DNA from: Flavobacterium kingsejongi
GTDB taxonomy: Bacteria > Bacteroidota > Bacteroidia > Flavobacteriales > Flavobacteriaceae
DNA: 64,000 nt
Reading direction: 5' to 3'
NCBI RefSeq assembly: GCF_003076475.1
Contig: NZ_CP020919.1
Coordinates: 2,418,001-2,482,000, forward strand
Both the position numbers and the translations under genes were made by a program. Positions 7,824-16,825 of this stretch are shown one piece after another (position 1 is the first letter of the stretch; every line of letters begins with the position of its first letter). The notes under the pieces are model-generated. The model did not search any database. It was not told the DNA's origin and saw only the letters and a program-made list of their open reading frames with translations.

Positions 7824-8843
7824 ATGAAAAAAGTACTAATTATTACCCACACGAATGATAATGAAGCAACCCAATCGGTAGCAGACCATTTGGAAAAATA
7901 TAATGCGACCGTGATCCGCTTTAATGTAGATGAATATCCGTTACACTACAGCCTGAGCAGCTGTTATGAAGACAAAGAATGGAAAATATACCTGGATTAC
8001 AAAGGTAAACGCGAAGCCATCCATGATATTACGGCTTTGTGGTACCGCCGCAGTTTTAATTTAGGAAATGGCCTGAGGGAAATACTGGGAGGTAAATTTT
8101 TATCGTCGGTTCATGGAGAAATCCGGATTACTTTATTCGGGATGCTGGAGAGTATGAATTGTTTCCAGATTGGAAAATTCAGCCATTACAGACGAATGGA
8201 CAGTAAGGAAGAACAGATGAAAATTGCCGCAGCGGTAGGACTCAATATTCCTGAAACCTGTATTGCCAATAGTCCGGAGGAAGCGCGGCGTTTCGTAAAA
8301 GACCATCCGAATGGTGCGATTGCCAAAATGCAGGGTTCTTTTGCAATTGACAAAGAAGGGGTGGAGCAGGTTGTGTTTACCAATGTTATTACAGAAGATA
8401 ATCTGGATGATATTGACACTCTTCAATATTGCCCGATGCAATTCCAGGAAAAACTGGAAAAACAAAAAGAACTGCGGGTGACGATTGTGGGCGATAAAGT
8501 ATTTTCTTTTGCTGTGGATTCGCAAAAACTGGAAAATGCAAAAGTCGACTGGCGTCGTGAAGGCGTAGAATTGCTTCAACAATGGGTGCCTTTTGACTTA
8601 CCTGAAACTATAAAAGAAAAGCTGCTGAAACTGATGGATGTGTATCAGATCAATTATGGTGCAATTGACATCATCCTCACACCGGAAAATGAATATTATT
8701 TCCTGGAAATCAATGCGGCAGGAGAATTTTTCTGGCTGGATCGCCTGTGTGATGCGGCCATATCCGATCAGATTGCAAAAGTGCTTGCGGGTGAAGCCTA
8801 TAGAAGGTATACGCCGGTTTTGCCACAGGAAGTATTGGTATAA
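7824..8843 (+). CDS. ATP-grasp peptide ligase, MdnC/MvdD-like (predicted omega-ester former)
   Basis: 339 residues. Motifs in order are LIITHTNDNE at the N-terminus, LWYRRS (72-77), YCPMQFQEKLEKQKELRVTI (202-221), DWRREG (242-247), QQWVPFDLP (252-260) and YGAIDIILTPENEYYFLEIN (278-297) followed by AAGEFFWL. These follow MdnC/MvdD closely, the ligase that forms the two esters of microviridin from core Thr and Ser onto Asp/Glu. One difference is AAG where I recall PVG after EIN. With the upstream MdnB-like enzyme this gives a complete set for a tricyclic peptide. A strong terminator follows, closing the locus. Confidence 0.9.
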   Translation: MKKVLIITHTNDNEATQSVADHLEKYNATVIRFNVDEYPLHYSLSSCYEDKEWKIYLDYKGKREAIHDITALWYRRSFNLGNGLREILGGKFLSSVHGEIRITLFGMLESMNCFQIGKFSHYRRMDSKEEQMKIAAAVGLNIPETCIANSPEEARRFVKDHPNGAIAKMQGSFAIDKEGVEQVVFTNVITEDNLDDIDTLQYCPMQFQEKLEKQKELRVTIVGDKVFSFAVDSQKLENAKVDWRREGVELLQQWVPFDLPETIKEKLLKLMDVYQINYGAIDIILTPENEYYFLEINAAGEFFWLDRLCDAAISDQIAKVLAGEAYRRYTPVLPQEVLV

Positions 8844-8906
8844 TTAAAACAAGTACGATATAATGCTGAGTACTCTTTTTTAATAAAGAGCTGAATTAAA
8901 TAGTAA

Positions 8907-8945
8907 AGAGGCTATTTCACGAATCGGTGGAATAGCCTCTTTTTA
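8907..8945 (+). terminator. Terminator of the graspetide ligase operon
   Basis: AGAGGCTATTtCAC pairs with GTGgAATAGCCTCT around a six-base loop, followed by TTTTTA. It marks the right end of the locus before the repeat region. Confidence 0.88.
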
Positions 8946-8978
8946 TTGGGATAAACTATTTCTTATCTCTGCTGCTTC

Positions 8979-9065
8979 CTGACTTTCGGTAGGTGTGGTT
9001 TTAATTTATATAGGTGTGTGTTGAGCTTCGGTAGGTGTGGTTTTAATTGCTATAGGTGTGTGTTG
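8979..9065 (+). repeat. Left part of a 42-bp tandem repeat, cut by IS256
   Basis: Two units of the 42-bp repeat that resumes at 10453, plus the start of a third. The first (8979-9020) is degenerate at its left edge. The last eight bases, GTGTGTTG, are the target duplication of the insertion element. Confidence 0.9.
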
Positions 9066-10447
9066 GAGACTGGTCGAAATTTTGTGTAAACAGTTCTTAG
9101 TGTTTAATATTACACCTTTCTCCAAATATGACCAAGAACTGATTCATGATTAATCCCCAGCTTGGTATTGCATTTATCCAGCTTTTTTCACAATTTTGTA
9201 TTGCTAAATAGACTGATTTCTTGACGCTTTTTTCATCTGGGAACTGCACTTTTGTTTTGGTATATTTTCTAATTCCCCTGTTTAAGTTTTCTATTGTATT
9301 TGTGGTGTACATTATTTTCCTGATTTCAGCAGGATAGGCCAAAAAAGGCATGAGATTTTCCCAATTCTTTTCCCAGGAGCAAACGGCATATTTATATTTT
9401 GCTTCCCAGTTTTTTTTAAATTCAGCCAGAGCTAAAACGGCTTCTTCCTGATTTATTGCAGTATATACTTCTTTCATTGCACTGCAAAATGCTTTTCTAT
9501 CCTTAACTACTACAAACTTAAGGCTATTCCTTATTTGATGAACAATGCAAAGCTGGGATTCTGTATTTGGAAAAACACCTCTGATAGCTTTTGTAAATCC
9601 GGTAAGGTTATCTGTACAGGCAATGAGAATATCCTTTACTCCACGAGATTTTATGTCAGAGAGTACAGTCATCCAAAATGAAGCCGACTCTTCTTTATTT
9701 AGCCACATTCCTAATACTTCTTTCTTACCATCTGTTTTTAGTCCGATTACAATGTAAATTGCATGGTTTTCATATTTCCCATCTGTTCTTACTTTCATAT
9801 GCACAGCATCCATCCAAACAATCAGATACTGTGGTTCTAAAGCCCTTTTAGTCCATAAATCAACATCAGCCAGTATTCTATCAGAGATGGTCGAAATCGT
9901 GGACTCACTTACTGATATCCCATAAACTTCTTTAACTTGTTCTACAATATCACTACGGGTCATTCCACGACTGTACATTCCTAAAATAGCATCTTCAATC
10001 TTTTCACTCATCGATTGGCCTTTTCCGATGACCTGAGGCTCGAATTCACCATTTCTATCCCGGGGAATAGCCAGGACCATATTGCCCAAAGTCTCTGATT
10101 TTATATTCTTTGAGAAAGAACCATTACGGCTATTGCCTGTATTGTATCCGTCAATATTATGCTTCTCATATCCCAGATGAGCATCCAATTCTCCCTGGAG
10201 TAGCTGTTCAATGCCTTGTTTATACAGGTCTTGAAAAAAAGTATGGAAGTCTTCTTTGTTTTTAAATTGCTTTGCAAAATCTTTGGGTAATTTACCATCT
10301 TCGATCATAATCCGCTCTTTTTAAATTATTTAAATGTAGTTCTTTTAAATTCTATACTTAATGATCTGTTGTTTTTTGGCTAAGCCTTAAAATCTCAAAT
10401 CAAATTAAAATCAATTTCTACGTTTACACAATCTAACGACTACTCCC
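9066..10447 (-). mobile_element. IS256-family insertion sequence, copy 1 (1382 bp)
   Basis: Both ends are defined by comparison with copy 2 (55949-57330, opposite orientation), which is also 1382 bp. Imperfect terminal inverted repeats of 26 bp (19 matches) share the inner block TGTGTAAAC. An 8-bp target duplication GTGTGTTG is present at 9058-9065 and 10448-10455. The insertion point lies inside a 42-bp tandem repeat. One transposase gene fills the element. It appears intact and recently moved, since it is indistinguishable from copy 2 wherever compared. Confidence 0.96.
9097..10308 (-). CDS. IS256-family transposase (mutator type), copy 1
   Basis: 403 residues, normal for IS256. The MULE/DDE catalytic core shows the three acidic residues in context: Asp in VWMDAVHMKVR, Asp in IACTDNLTGF and Glu in NTIENLNRGIRKYTK. 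The upstream part contains GYEKHNIDGYNTGNSRNG and the zinc-finger-like CIVHQIRNS common to this family. The protein is identical over its full length to the one at 56088-57299. It is read leftwards and ends 31 bp from the IS end. Confidence 0.97.
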   Translation of the reverse strand: MIEDGKLPKDFAKQFKNKEDFHTFFQDLYKQGIEQLLQGELDAHLGYEKHNIDGYNTGNSRNGSFSKNIKSETLGNMVLAIPRDRNGEFEPQVIGKGQSMSEKIEDAILGMYSRGMTRSDIVEQVKEVYGISVSESTISTISDRILADVDLWTKRALEPQYLIVWMDAVHMKVRTDGKYENHAIYIVIGLKTDGKKEVLGMWLNKEESASFWMTVLSDIKSRGVKDILIACTDNLTGFTKAIRGVFPNTESQLCIVHQIRNSLKFVVVKDRKAFCSAMKEVYTAINQEEAVLALAEFKKNWEAKYKYAVCSWEKNWENLMPFLAYPAEIRKIMYTTNTIENLNRGIRKYTKTKVQFPDEKSVKKSVYLAIQNCEKSWINAIPSWGLIMNQFLVIFGERCNIKH

Positions 10448-10704
10448 GTGTGTTGAGCTTCGGTAGGTGTGGTTTTAATTGCTATAGGCGTTTGTTGAGC
10501 TTCGGTAGGTGTGGTTTTAATTTCTATAGGTGTGTGTTGAGCTTCGGTAGGTATGGATTCAATTGCTATAGGGCTGTGTTGAGCTTCGGTAGGCGTGGTT
10601 TTAATTTCTATAGGTGTGTATTGAGCTTCGGTAGGTGTGGTTTTAATTGCTATAGGTGTGTGTTGAGTTTCGGTAGGTGTGGACTCAATTGTTATAGGTG
10701 TGTG
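10448..10704 (+). repeat. 42-bp tandem repeat array, right part
   Basis: Six head-to-tail units start at 10453, 10495, 10537, 10579, 10621 and 10663, each beginning TTGAGYTTCGGTAGG. Units differ at a few positions, for example ATTGCTATAG versus ATTTCTATAG. Before the IS256 insertion the array had eight units including 8979-9062. As 42 is divisible by three, both strands stay open through it (minus strand, 14-residue period TEAQHTPIEIKTTP). I see no start signal or homology that would make it a gene. There are no spacers, so it is not CRISPR. Confidence 0.93.
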
Positions 10705-10716
10705 TTGAGAAAGGTT

Positions 10717-10856
10717 AAAAGTAAGAGGGGAGAAGTAAGAGGGGAAAAGTAAGAGGGGAAAAGTAAGAGGGGAAAAGTAAGAGGGGAAAAGTAAGAGGGG
10801 AAAAGTAAGAGGGGAAAAGTAAGAGGGGAAAAGTAAGAGGGGAAAAGTAAAAGGGA
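10717..10856 (+). repeat. 14-bp tandem repeat array
   Basis: Ten contiguous units of AAAAGTAAGAGGGG. The second has one change (AGAA) and the last is degenerate (AAAAGTAAAAGGGA). All purine except one T per unit, so one strand is strongly purine-rich. It begins 12 bp after the 42-bp array. Three units equal 42 bp. No gene is apparent. Confidence 0.95.
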
Positions 10857-10925
10857 GCAATAAAAATAGCAATGTGAAAAGTAAACAGAGCGATGAGAGG
10901 AATAAGAGGGAATGAATGTCTCACT

Positions 10926-11005
10926 GCGTTAGGGATAGCAGCGGGTAGCCCGGAATGAGGAGGAACGACGCGATGAGGACTAAGAGCGTATAGCCCGGCC
11001 GAAGG
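10926..11005. repeat. GC-rich duplicated element (TAGCCCGG)
   Basis: Two related halves, 10926-10960 and 10970-11005, share GCG..(a)GGGA..AAG/CAGCG..TAGCCCGG..GAGG. GC content is clearly higher than the surroundings. It resembles the degenerate interspersed intergenic elements of Flavobacterium genomes, though I cannot search for other copies. The 10857-11036 stretch holds no gene that I can support. Confidence 0.45.
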
Positions 11006-11035
11006 TAACGCCCAGTCTTGAGCTATTTTAAAAAT

Positions 11036-11069
11036 ATAAAAAAACCGGCTGATTTGGGAGCAGCCGGTT
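11036..11069 (-). terminator. Terminator of the RND efflux operon
   Basis: On the minus strand AACCGGCTG pairs with CAGCCGGTT followed by a run of U. It lies 21 bp after the stop of the TolC-like gene. Confidence 0.88.
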
Positions 11070-11089
11070 GGAATTGTGTAGGTAGGCCT

Positions 11090-12403
11090 TTACTCTAATT
11101 TCAGGTTTCCGGCAAGTTCTTTTAAGGTGATTTCGGATAGTTTTGCCAGGTATTGTGCATTGCTATTGCGTACTCTCGCATTCACATAATTCAGTTGTGC
11201 GGTCCGGAATTCAATAGGGGTTATCGTACCTATTTTGAATTTTGCCATAGTGATATCAAGGTTCTCCTTTGCAATTTCCTCATTTTTTTTCTCGACTTCA
11301 ATCAACAATAAATTGGTGAGGTAGGTTTGGTAAGCGGTAGAAAGTTGTGTCGTTATGGCCTGCGTTTGTTGTTCGTAGGTCAATTGAGAGTTTTGAATCA
11401 TGAGGGCAGCTACCTTTTCATTCCGGCGTTGGTTGAATCCATCAAAGAGATTCAGGGAAGCCGAAAAACCATAGTTAAATCCTTTGGAAGAAGACTGGGT
11501 GGTAAAACCAAGGCTCGATTGGCTCTCGGCAAAATTATAGCCTGTGTTCACGCTCACGGTAGGATAACGGTTTGCTTTTACCTGCTTGAGTTCCAGTTCC
11601 AGGACCCGCTTATTCATCTGGGCAATCTGTAACTGTGGATTTTGTTCCTGGGCCAATTCTACCAGATCGGGCAATATTAATACGTTTTCCATCACAATGC
11701 TGTCCATCACGTGGAAAGGGGTATTGGGATCGCGTGCTAAAATCTGGTTCAGCAGGATTTTAGTATTCGCATTGAGTTCTTTTTGGCGCAGCAGGTTGGT
11801 GGTGTCGGTATTGATATCTACTTTGGCATTCAGGACTTCTAATTTTGAGGCTTTACCGATTTTATAGCGGTTTTCGGCCGTCATCAGGCGTTGTTCTGAA
11901 ATCGCGATTGCAGTATCCATTGCTGTGAGCTGCTGTTTTTGCTGTACGAGGTCGTAATAGGTCGTAATGACACTGCTTACTTTTGTGAGTATGGTCAGTT
12001 TCAGTTCCGCTTCTCCTACTTTTTTCAGCTCTTTGAGTTGGTCGTGGAGGGCAAACATCCGGAATCCGTCAAAAATGGTCCAGTCCAGTCCCACACCATA
12101 ATTAAGGCTGTTGTTCTGGGCGTTGTTGAGCGTATTTACCGTACCGTCCAAACGGGTCTGGGTGGTATTCTGATGGCTCTTATTATCGGAGATTGTGGCC
12201 TGTAGTATCGGTAGCATTCCGGCATTTCCAATGGAGACATTCTGTTCATCGACTTTAAGGTCGTTGGCAGAAACACGGATTTCATAATTGTTTTCTAATG
12301 CAATTTTTACAGCATTTTCAACCGTCAGCAGGTCTTGTGCATTCGTTTTGACAACGGCAAAAACCAGGATGATCAGGGTGCGGAGAAAGATTTTCATCTT
12401 CAT
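11090..12403 (-). CDS. TolC-family outer membrane efflux protein
   Basis: 437 residues with a signal peptide (hydrophobic stretch ending VKTNAQ, about residue 22). The protein shows the TolC pattern of two repeats of long helices and short beta-strands: LTVENAVKIALENNYEI near the N-terminus, ENRYKIGKASKLEVLNAKVD mid-way, and the second-repeat equivalent FKIGTITPIEFRTAQLNYVN near residue 390. It forms the outer membrane channel for the RND pump encoded upstream. It is the last gene of a three-gene operon, starting 5 bp after the pump gene. Confidence 0.95.
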   Translation of the reverse strand: MKMKIFLRTLIILVFAVVKTNAQDLLTVENAVKIALENNYEIRVSANDLKVDEQNVSIGNAGMLPILQATISDNKSHQNTTQTRLDGTVNTLNNAQNNSLNYGVGLDWTIFDGFRMFALHDQLKELKKVGEAELKLTILTKVSSVITTYYDLVQQKQQLTAMDTAIAISEQRLMTAENRYKIGKASKLEVLNAKVDINTDTTNLLRQKELNANTKILLNQILARDPNTPFHVMDSIVMENVLILPDLVELAQEQNPQLQIAQMNKRVLELELKQVKANRYPTVSVNTGYNFAESQSSLGFTTQSSSKGFNYGFSASLNLFDGFNQRRNEKVAALMIQNSQLTYEQQTQAITTQLSTAYQTYLTNLLLIEVEKKNEEIAKENLDITMAKFKIGTITPIEFRTAQLNYVNARVRNSNAQYLAKLSEITLKELAGNLKLE

Positions 12404-12408
12404 AATTC

Positions 12409-15400
12409 TTAGTTTTTTCCTTCTAATTGGTCGATATTGTCAAATTCGGGACGGTGTACCCGTTTCCTGGACCACATAAAATAAATGGCCGGGATGATGA
12501 ACAGCGTTAATACCAGTGAGAATATAGTTCCCCCAACAATAACGACTCCCATACCAATTCTACTGGTTGAAGCGGCGCCGAGTGACATCGCGATCGGAAG
12601 GGCTCCTAAAGCGATGGCAAGACTGGTCATTAATATAGGACGGAGCCTGGATTCGGCTGCCTCCATAATGGCTTCCAATTTGGGTTTGCCTTCTTCCCGC
12701 AGCTGGTTGGCAAATTCTACGATCAGGATTCCGTTTTTGGTCACGAGCCCGATCAGCATGATGGTCCCGATCTGGCTGAAGATATTCCACGTCTGCCCAA
12801 ACAGCCAAAGGGAGAATAATGCTCCGGCAACCGCCATCGGCACAGTAAGGATAATGATAAACGGATCGATAAAGCTTTCAAACTGTGCGGCCAGGATCAG
12901 GTAGATCAGCAGTAATGCCAGGCCGAAAGCAAATAATGTATTGGAACTGCTTTCTACGAAATCCCTGGATTCACCACCCAGATCGGTGGTAAAGGAGTCA
13001 TCCAGTACTTTTGTTTTAATGCGTTCCATTGCCGCAATACCGTCACTGATACTTTTCCCGGGAGCTAATCCTGCTGAAATGGTAGCCGACATATAGCGGT
13101 TGTTATGGTACAATTGGGGTGGGCTGCTTTGCTCTTCTACTTTGACTAAATTGTCCAACTGAATCAATAATCCGGTGTTGCTTTTTACAAACATGGAGGT
13201 CAGGTCGAGTGGGGCACTACGGTCCTTTTCATCAAACTGGCCAATCACCTGGTATTGTTTTCCGTTCATCATAAAATAACCGAAACGTTGCCCACTCAGG
13301 GAAAGCTGTAAGGTTTGTGCCACATCGATTACCGAAACCCCAAGGCTTTGTGCTTTGTCACGATCGATAGTCACATTGATTTCGGGCTTATTGAATTTTA
13401 GATTTACATCGGTCATGGAGAACGTTGGATCCTGGTTGGCTTCATCTAAAAATTCCGGAATTTTTTCCCGTAGTTTTTCAAAATTTGGTGCCTGGATGAT
13501 GTATTGTATCGGTAAACCTCCCCTGCGGTTTACGGCAATTGTGGGTTGTTCGGAAATAGCGGTTTTGGCTTCCGAATATTTCTTCGTCCATTTGGTGAGC
13601 GCATTGGCGATCTCTTTTTGGGAGCGTTCCCTTTCTTCGGGTTCTTTCAGGGCTATCCGGATACGTCCGCTATTCACGGAAGCGGAACCAAATCCAGGAG
13701 AGGTAATGACAAGGCTGACCTTCTTTTCCGGAATGGAATCGTTGATGAGCTGTGTGAGTTCCTGCATGAAACGGTCGGTATATTCATAGGAAGCCCCTTC
13801 AGGCGCTGTTACATTGACCCCGATAAAACTACGGTCATCATAAGGCGCTGTTTCTTTTTGCAAAATGCTAAAGAACAACGCAATTAAACCGATACAACCG
13901 AGGATGATAGGGAAACTGAGCCATTTTCGTTTCATAAAACTTCCTAAAGCTTCGGCATAACCCGAATTGAGTTTTTGGAAATAAGGCTCGGTGAAATTAT
14001 AAAAGCGTGATTTTTTATGTACGCCACCTTTCATCAGGTAGGCGTTTAGCATAGGCGTTAATGTTAGCGATACAAAGGCAGAGATTAATACTGCTGCCCC
14101 GATGACGACCCCAAATTCCCGAAAGAGGCGCCCTACGAAGCCTTCGAGAAAAATTACCGGGAGGAATACGGCAGCCAGTGTGATCGAAATCGAAATAACG
14201 GCATAGAAAATTTCGTTAGAGCCTTTGATCGCCGCTTCAATAGGCGACATGCCTTCTTCGACTTTCTTAAAAATATTTTCGGTGACTACGATTCCATCAT
14301 CTACCACGAGCCCTGTTGCTAATACGATGGCTAATAAAGTCAGTACATTGATGGAAAAACCAAAAATATACATGATGAAAAATGTAGCAATAAGCGAAAC
14401 CGGAATATCAATCAATGGACGGAAAGCAATGGCCCAATCCCGGAAAAACAAATAGATAATCAGTGTTACCAGAATCAGGGAAATCAGCAGGGTTTCTGCT
14501 ACTTCCACAATGGACTTTTTGATAAATACGGTATTGTCAATGGCGATGTTCAGTTTGAAATCGGCAGGCAGCTCTTTTTTTAGCTGGTCGTATTGTTTGT
14601 AAAAAAGATCGGCGATTTCGACATAGTTCGTTCCGGGCTGTGGAATTACGGCAAGCCCTACCATAGGCAGGCCAGACTCACTCATTTTGGTTTCCAGGTT
14701 TTCCGGGCCTAAAGTGGCATAGCCGACGTCACCAAGACGAACGATCCGTTCTTTTTCGGCACGGATGATAATATTGTTGAACTGTTCGGCTGTGGAAAGG
14801 TTCCCCATGGTTTTTACCGTAAGTTCGGTATTGGCTCCGGTGAGTTTACCGGAGGGCAATTCTACGTTTTGTGCATCTAATGCCTGGCGTACTTCAGAGA
14901 CTGTCACTCCATAGGAATTCAGTTTCACCGGATCCAGCCAAAGGCGCATCGCATATTTCTTTTGGCCCCAGATCTGAACACTGCTGACACCCGGAATGGT
15001 TTGCAGGCGTTCGGCAATCACATTTTCAGCATAGTCGCTCAGCTCAAGTGCATTTCGGTTTTGACTTTGTACCGTCATGGTAATAATAGGATCCGAATCC
15101 GCATCGGCTTTGGACACTACCGGTGGTGCATCGATATCCTGTGGAAGGCTACGAATGGCCTGGGATACTTTGTCCCGAACGTCATTTGCGGCTTCTTCCA
15201 GGTTTTTTTCAAGGTTGAACTCGATGGTGATATTACTCGATCCCTGGTTGCTGGAAGAGGTGATATTCCGGATTCCATCAATGGAGTTGATGGCTTTTTC
15301 GAGTGGCTCGGTAATCTGGGATTCAATAATGTCGGCATTGGCTCCCGTGTAATTGGTCCGCACAGAAATTTGCGCCGGATCGATAGAAGGGAATTCCCGT

Positions 15401-15501
15401 ACGCCTAAATAGGTATAGCCAATAATTCCAAAAAGAATGATGGAGAGATTGACAACAATCGTAAATACGGGTCTTTTTATACTTAAGGTAGATAAGCTCA
15501 T
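12409..15501 (-). CDS. RND multidrug efflux pump, HAE1 (AcrB-like) family
   Basis: 1030 residues, typical of the proton-driven RND pumps. N-terminal MSLSTLSIKRPVFTIVVNL is the classic first transmembrane segment. Two large periplasmic porter regions (about 30-330 and 560-850) alternate with membrane bundles. The proton-relay aspartates sit in TGLVVDDGIVVTENIF (about residues 399-414), and the last bundle has GLVTKNGILIVEFANQLREEG. Substrates of HAE1 pumps are drugs, bile salts or dyes; the specific one is unknown. It is flanked by its adaptor (3 bp upstream) and channel (5 bp downstream). Confidence 0.96.
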   Translation of the reverse strand: MSLSTLSIKRPVFTIVVNLSIILFGIIGYTYLGVREFPSIDPAQISVRTNYTGANADIIESQITEPLEKAINSIDGIRNITSSSNQGSSNITIEFNLEKNLEEAANDVRDKVSQAIRSLPQDIDAPPVVSKADADSDPIITMTVQSQNRNALELSDYAENVIAERLQTIPGVSSVQIWGQKKYAMRLWLDPVKLNSYGVTVSEVRQALDAQNVELPSGKLTGANTELTVKTMGNLSTAEQFNNIIIRAEKERIVRLGDVGYATLGPENLETKMSESGLPMVGLAVIPQPGTNYVEIADLFYKQYDQLKKELPADFKLNIAIDNTVFIKKSIVEVAETLLISLILVTLIIYLFFRDWAIAFRPLIDIPVSLIATFFIMYIFGFSINVLTLLAIVLATGLVVDDGIVVTENIFKKVEEGMSPIEAAIKGSNEIFYAVISISITLAAVFLPVIFLEGFVGRLFREFGVVIGAAVLISAFVSLTLTPMLNAYLMKGGVHKKSRFYNFTEPYFQKLNSGYAEALGSFMKRKWLSFPIILGCIGLIALFFSILQKETAPYDDRSFIGVNVTAPEGASYEYTDRFMQELTQLINDSIPEKKVSLVITSPGFGSASVNSGRIRIALKEPEERERSQKEIANALTKWTKKYSEAKTAISEQPTIAVNRRGGLPIQYIIQAPNFEKLREKIPEFLDEANQDPTFSMTDVNLKFNKPEINVTIDRDKAQSLGVSVIDVAQTLQLSLSGQRFGYFMMNGKQYQVIGQFDEKDRSAPLDLTSMFVKSNTGLLIQLDNLVKVEEQSSPPQLYHNNRYMSATISAGLAPGKSISDGIAAMERIKTKVLDDSFTTDLGGESRDFVESSSNTLFAFGLALLLIYLILAAQFESFIDPFIIILTVPMAVAGALFSLWLFGQTWNIFSQIGTIMLIGLVTKNGILIVEFANQLREEGKPKLEAIMEAAESRLRPILMTSLAIALGALPIAMSLGAASTSRIGMGVVIVGGTIFSLVLTLFIIPAIYFMWSRKRVHRPEFDNIDQLEGKN

Positions 15502-15503
15502 GG

Positions 15504-16571
15504 TTATTTTTTAGCGCTGATGTTTACTTTGACAGGCGTATCATTTTTTAACCCCATTACTCCTGTAGTCAACACCGTATCACCGACTTTTAGTCCGGCG
15601 GTAATCAGTATTTCCTTATCAGTACGGGTAGCTGTTTCTACTTTTACTTCTTTTGCTTTACCATTTTCGGTGATAAACACTTTTTTTCCATCCTGTACCG
15701 GAACTACTGCTTCGGTAGGAATAAGGATAGCATTGAGTACCATGCTTAATGGCAATTCGACATTAGCAAAAGTACCCGGCAGTAATTTTCCTTCCGGATT
15801 ATCGGCTACGGCACGCATTTTTAAGGTACGTGTTGCAACGTCCACTTCAGGTTCAATAGCATATATTTTAGCGGTAAATTTTTCTTTGGAACCGGCAACG
15901 GTAAAGGTTATTTTGGTATCCAGTTTCATCTGGGCCGCATATTTTTCCGGAACGGAGAATGTAATTTTAACCTGTGAAGTATTTACCAGCCGTGCAATCA
16001 GGGTCGTTGGCGTAACGTAAGTCCCTGGAGAGATGGAGCGGAGGCCGATTCTTCCGGGGAAAGGGGCGCGTACTGTTGTTTTGGCAATTTGGGCATTGAT
16101 CAATTGGCTCTGGGCTTTCATGGTTTTGAAATCAGCACTGGCAATATCGTATTCCTCCCGGCTGATGGCTTCTTTTTCCAATAATAGCTTGGCACGGCGT
16201 TCATTTTCAGAAGCCAGGTTTTGTTTGGTTGCAGCCTGTATGGCCTGTGCGCGGAGTTCTACGTCATTTACCTTAAAGAGTACCTGTCCTTTGGTGACCG
16301 GTGCCCCTTCCTGGAAATTGATCTGCTCTACAATTCCGGAAACCTCACTCTGAATATCAATCTGTTCGTTGGCTTCTACCGATCCCGATAGGGAAAGGCT
16401 GTTGGCAAAACTTTGACCTTCGGTTACTATACCATTAACGGCCATTGGAGCTTTGGATCCTCCTTTATCTTTTGGGCCTTCACCCTGGTCTTTGTTGGCA
16501 GAAATCCTGTAATAAATTAACGCCCCGATTCCGATAACGAGGACAGAATAGACAATATATTTTATTTTCAT
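15504..16571 (-). CDS. Efflux RND periplasmic adaptor subunit (membrane fusion protein)
   Basis: 355 residues. An N-terminal signal anchor (KYIVYSVLVIGIGALIYY) is followed by a linker. The lipoyl half-motifs lie around residues 67-105 (VSGIVEQINFQEGAPVTKG) and 165-180 (VRAPFPGRIGLRSISPGTYV), framing a short helical hairpin. Beta-barrel and membrane-proximal domains follow. It bridges the RND pump and TolC-like channel across the periplasm. First gene of the operon, with a -7 box TAGTTTTG 40 bp upstream. Confidence 0.95.
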   Translation of the reverse strand: MKIKYIVYSVLVIGIGALIYYRISANKDQGEGPKDKGGSKAPMAVNGIVTEGQSFANSLSLSGSVEANEQIDIQSEVSGIVEQINFQEGAPVTKGQVLFKVNDVELRAQAIQAATKQNLASENERRAKLLLEKEAISREEYDIASADFKTMKAQSQLINAQIAKTTVRAPFPGRIGLRSISPGTYVTPTTLIARLVNTSQVKITFSVPEKYAAQMKLDTKITFTVAGSKEKFTAKIYAIEPEVDVATRTLKMRAVADNPEGKLLPGTFANVELPLSMVLNAILIPTEAVVPVQDGKKVFITENGKAKEVKVETATRTDKEILITAGLKVGDTVLTTGVMGLKNDTPVKVNISAKK

Positions 16572-16610
16572 AAGAAGTAAACTGGTTTAAGCGGAAATTG
16601 CTTAGGATTA

Positions 16611-16618
16611 CAAAACTA
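16611..16618 (-). promoter_or_regulatory. Putative promoter of the efflux operon, TAGTTTTG
   Basis: Minus-strand TAGTTTTG matches TAnnTTTG and lies 40 bp upstream of the adaptor ATG. There is no clear -33 element and no TetR/AraR-type regulator gene beside it. Confidence 0.45.
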
Positions 16619-16782
16619 AATTTAAATATTAATATAGATTTGCATTTGCGAAATTTTAACTATTTGTTAAGGTAGCCAATTATCTTATTTTACAGCATTT
16701 TCCAAATAATAGGGGTTAAAAATTAACATCAATTTACCATTATACGATTGCCTTCTTTCCTGTTCTAATGAACATTTTTACT

Positions 16783-16790
16783 TACTTTTG
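16783..16790 (+). promoter_or_regulatory. Putative promoter of the cytochrome c maturation gene, TACTTTTG
   Basis: Exact TAnnTTTG match 36 bp before the ATG at 16826, in an AT-rich divergent region shared with the efflux operon promoter. Confidence 0.5.
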
Positions 16791-16825
16791 CACCAGTTTT
16801 TTAATACTCTATAATTTCCAATCTA

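Noticed and set aside
8979..10704. CRISPR array
   Set aside because: The 42-bp units are directly contiguous with no spacers, and no cas genes are present.
10411..10872. Open reading frame of 153 codons over the repeat arrays (minus strand)
   Set aside because: It exists because 42-bp units contain no stop. The product is pure low complexity (PLLLFPSYFS and TEAQHTPIEI repeats), its last codons lie in the IS end, and the plus strand is equally open.
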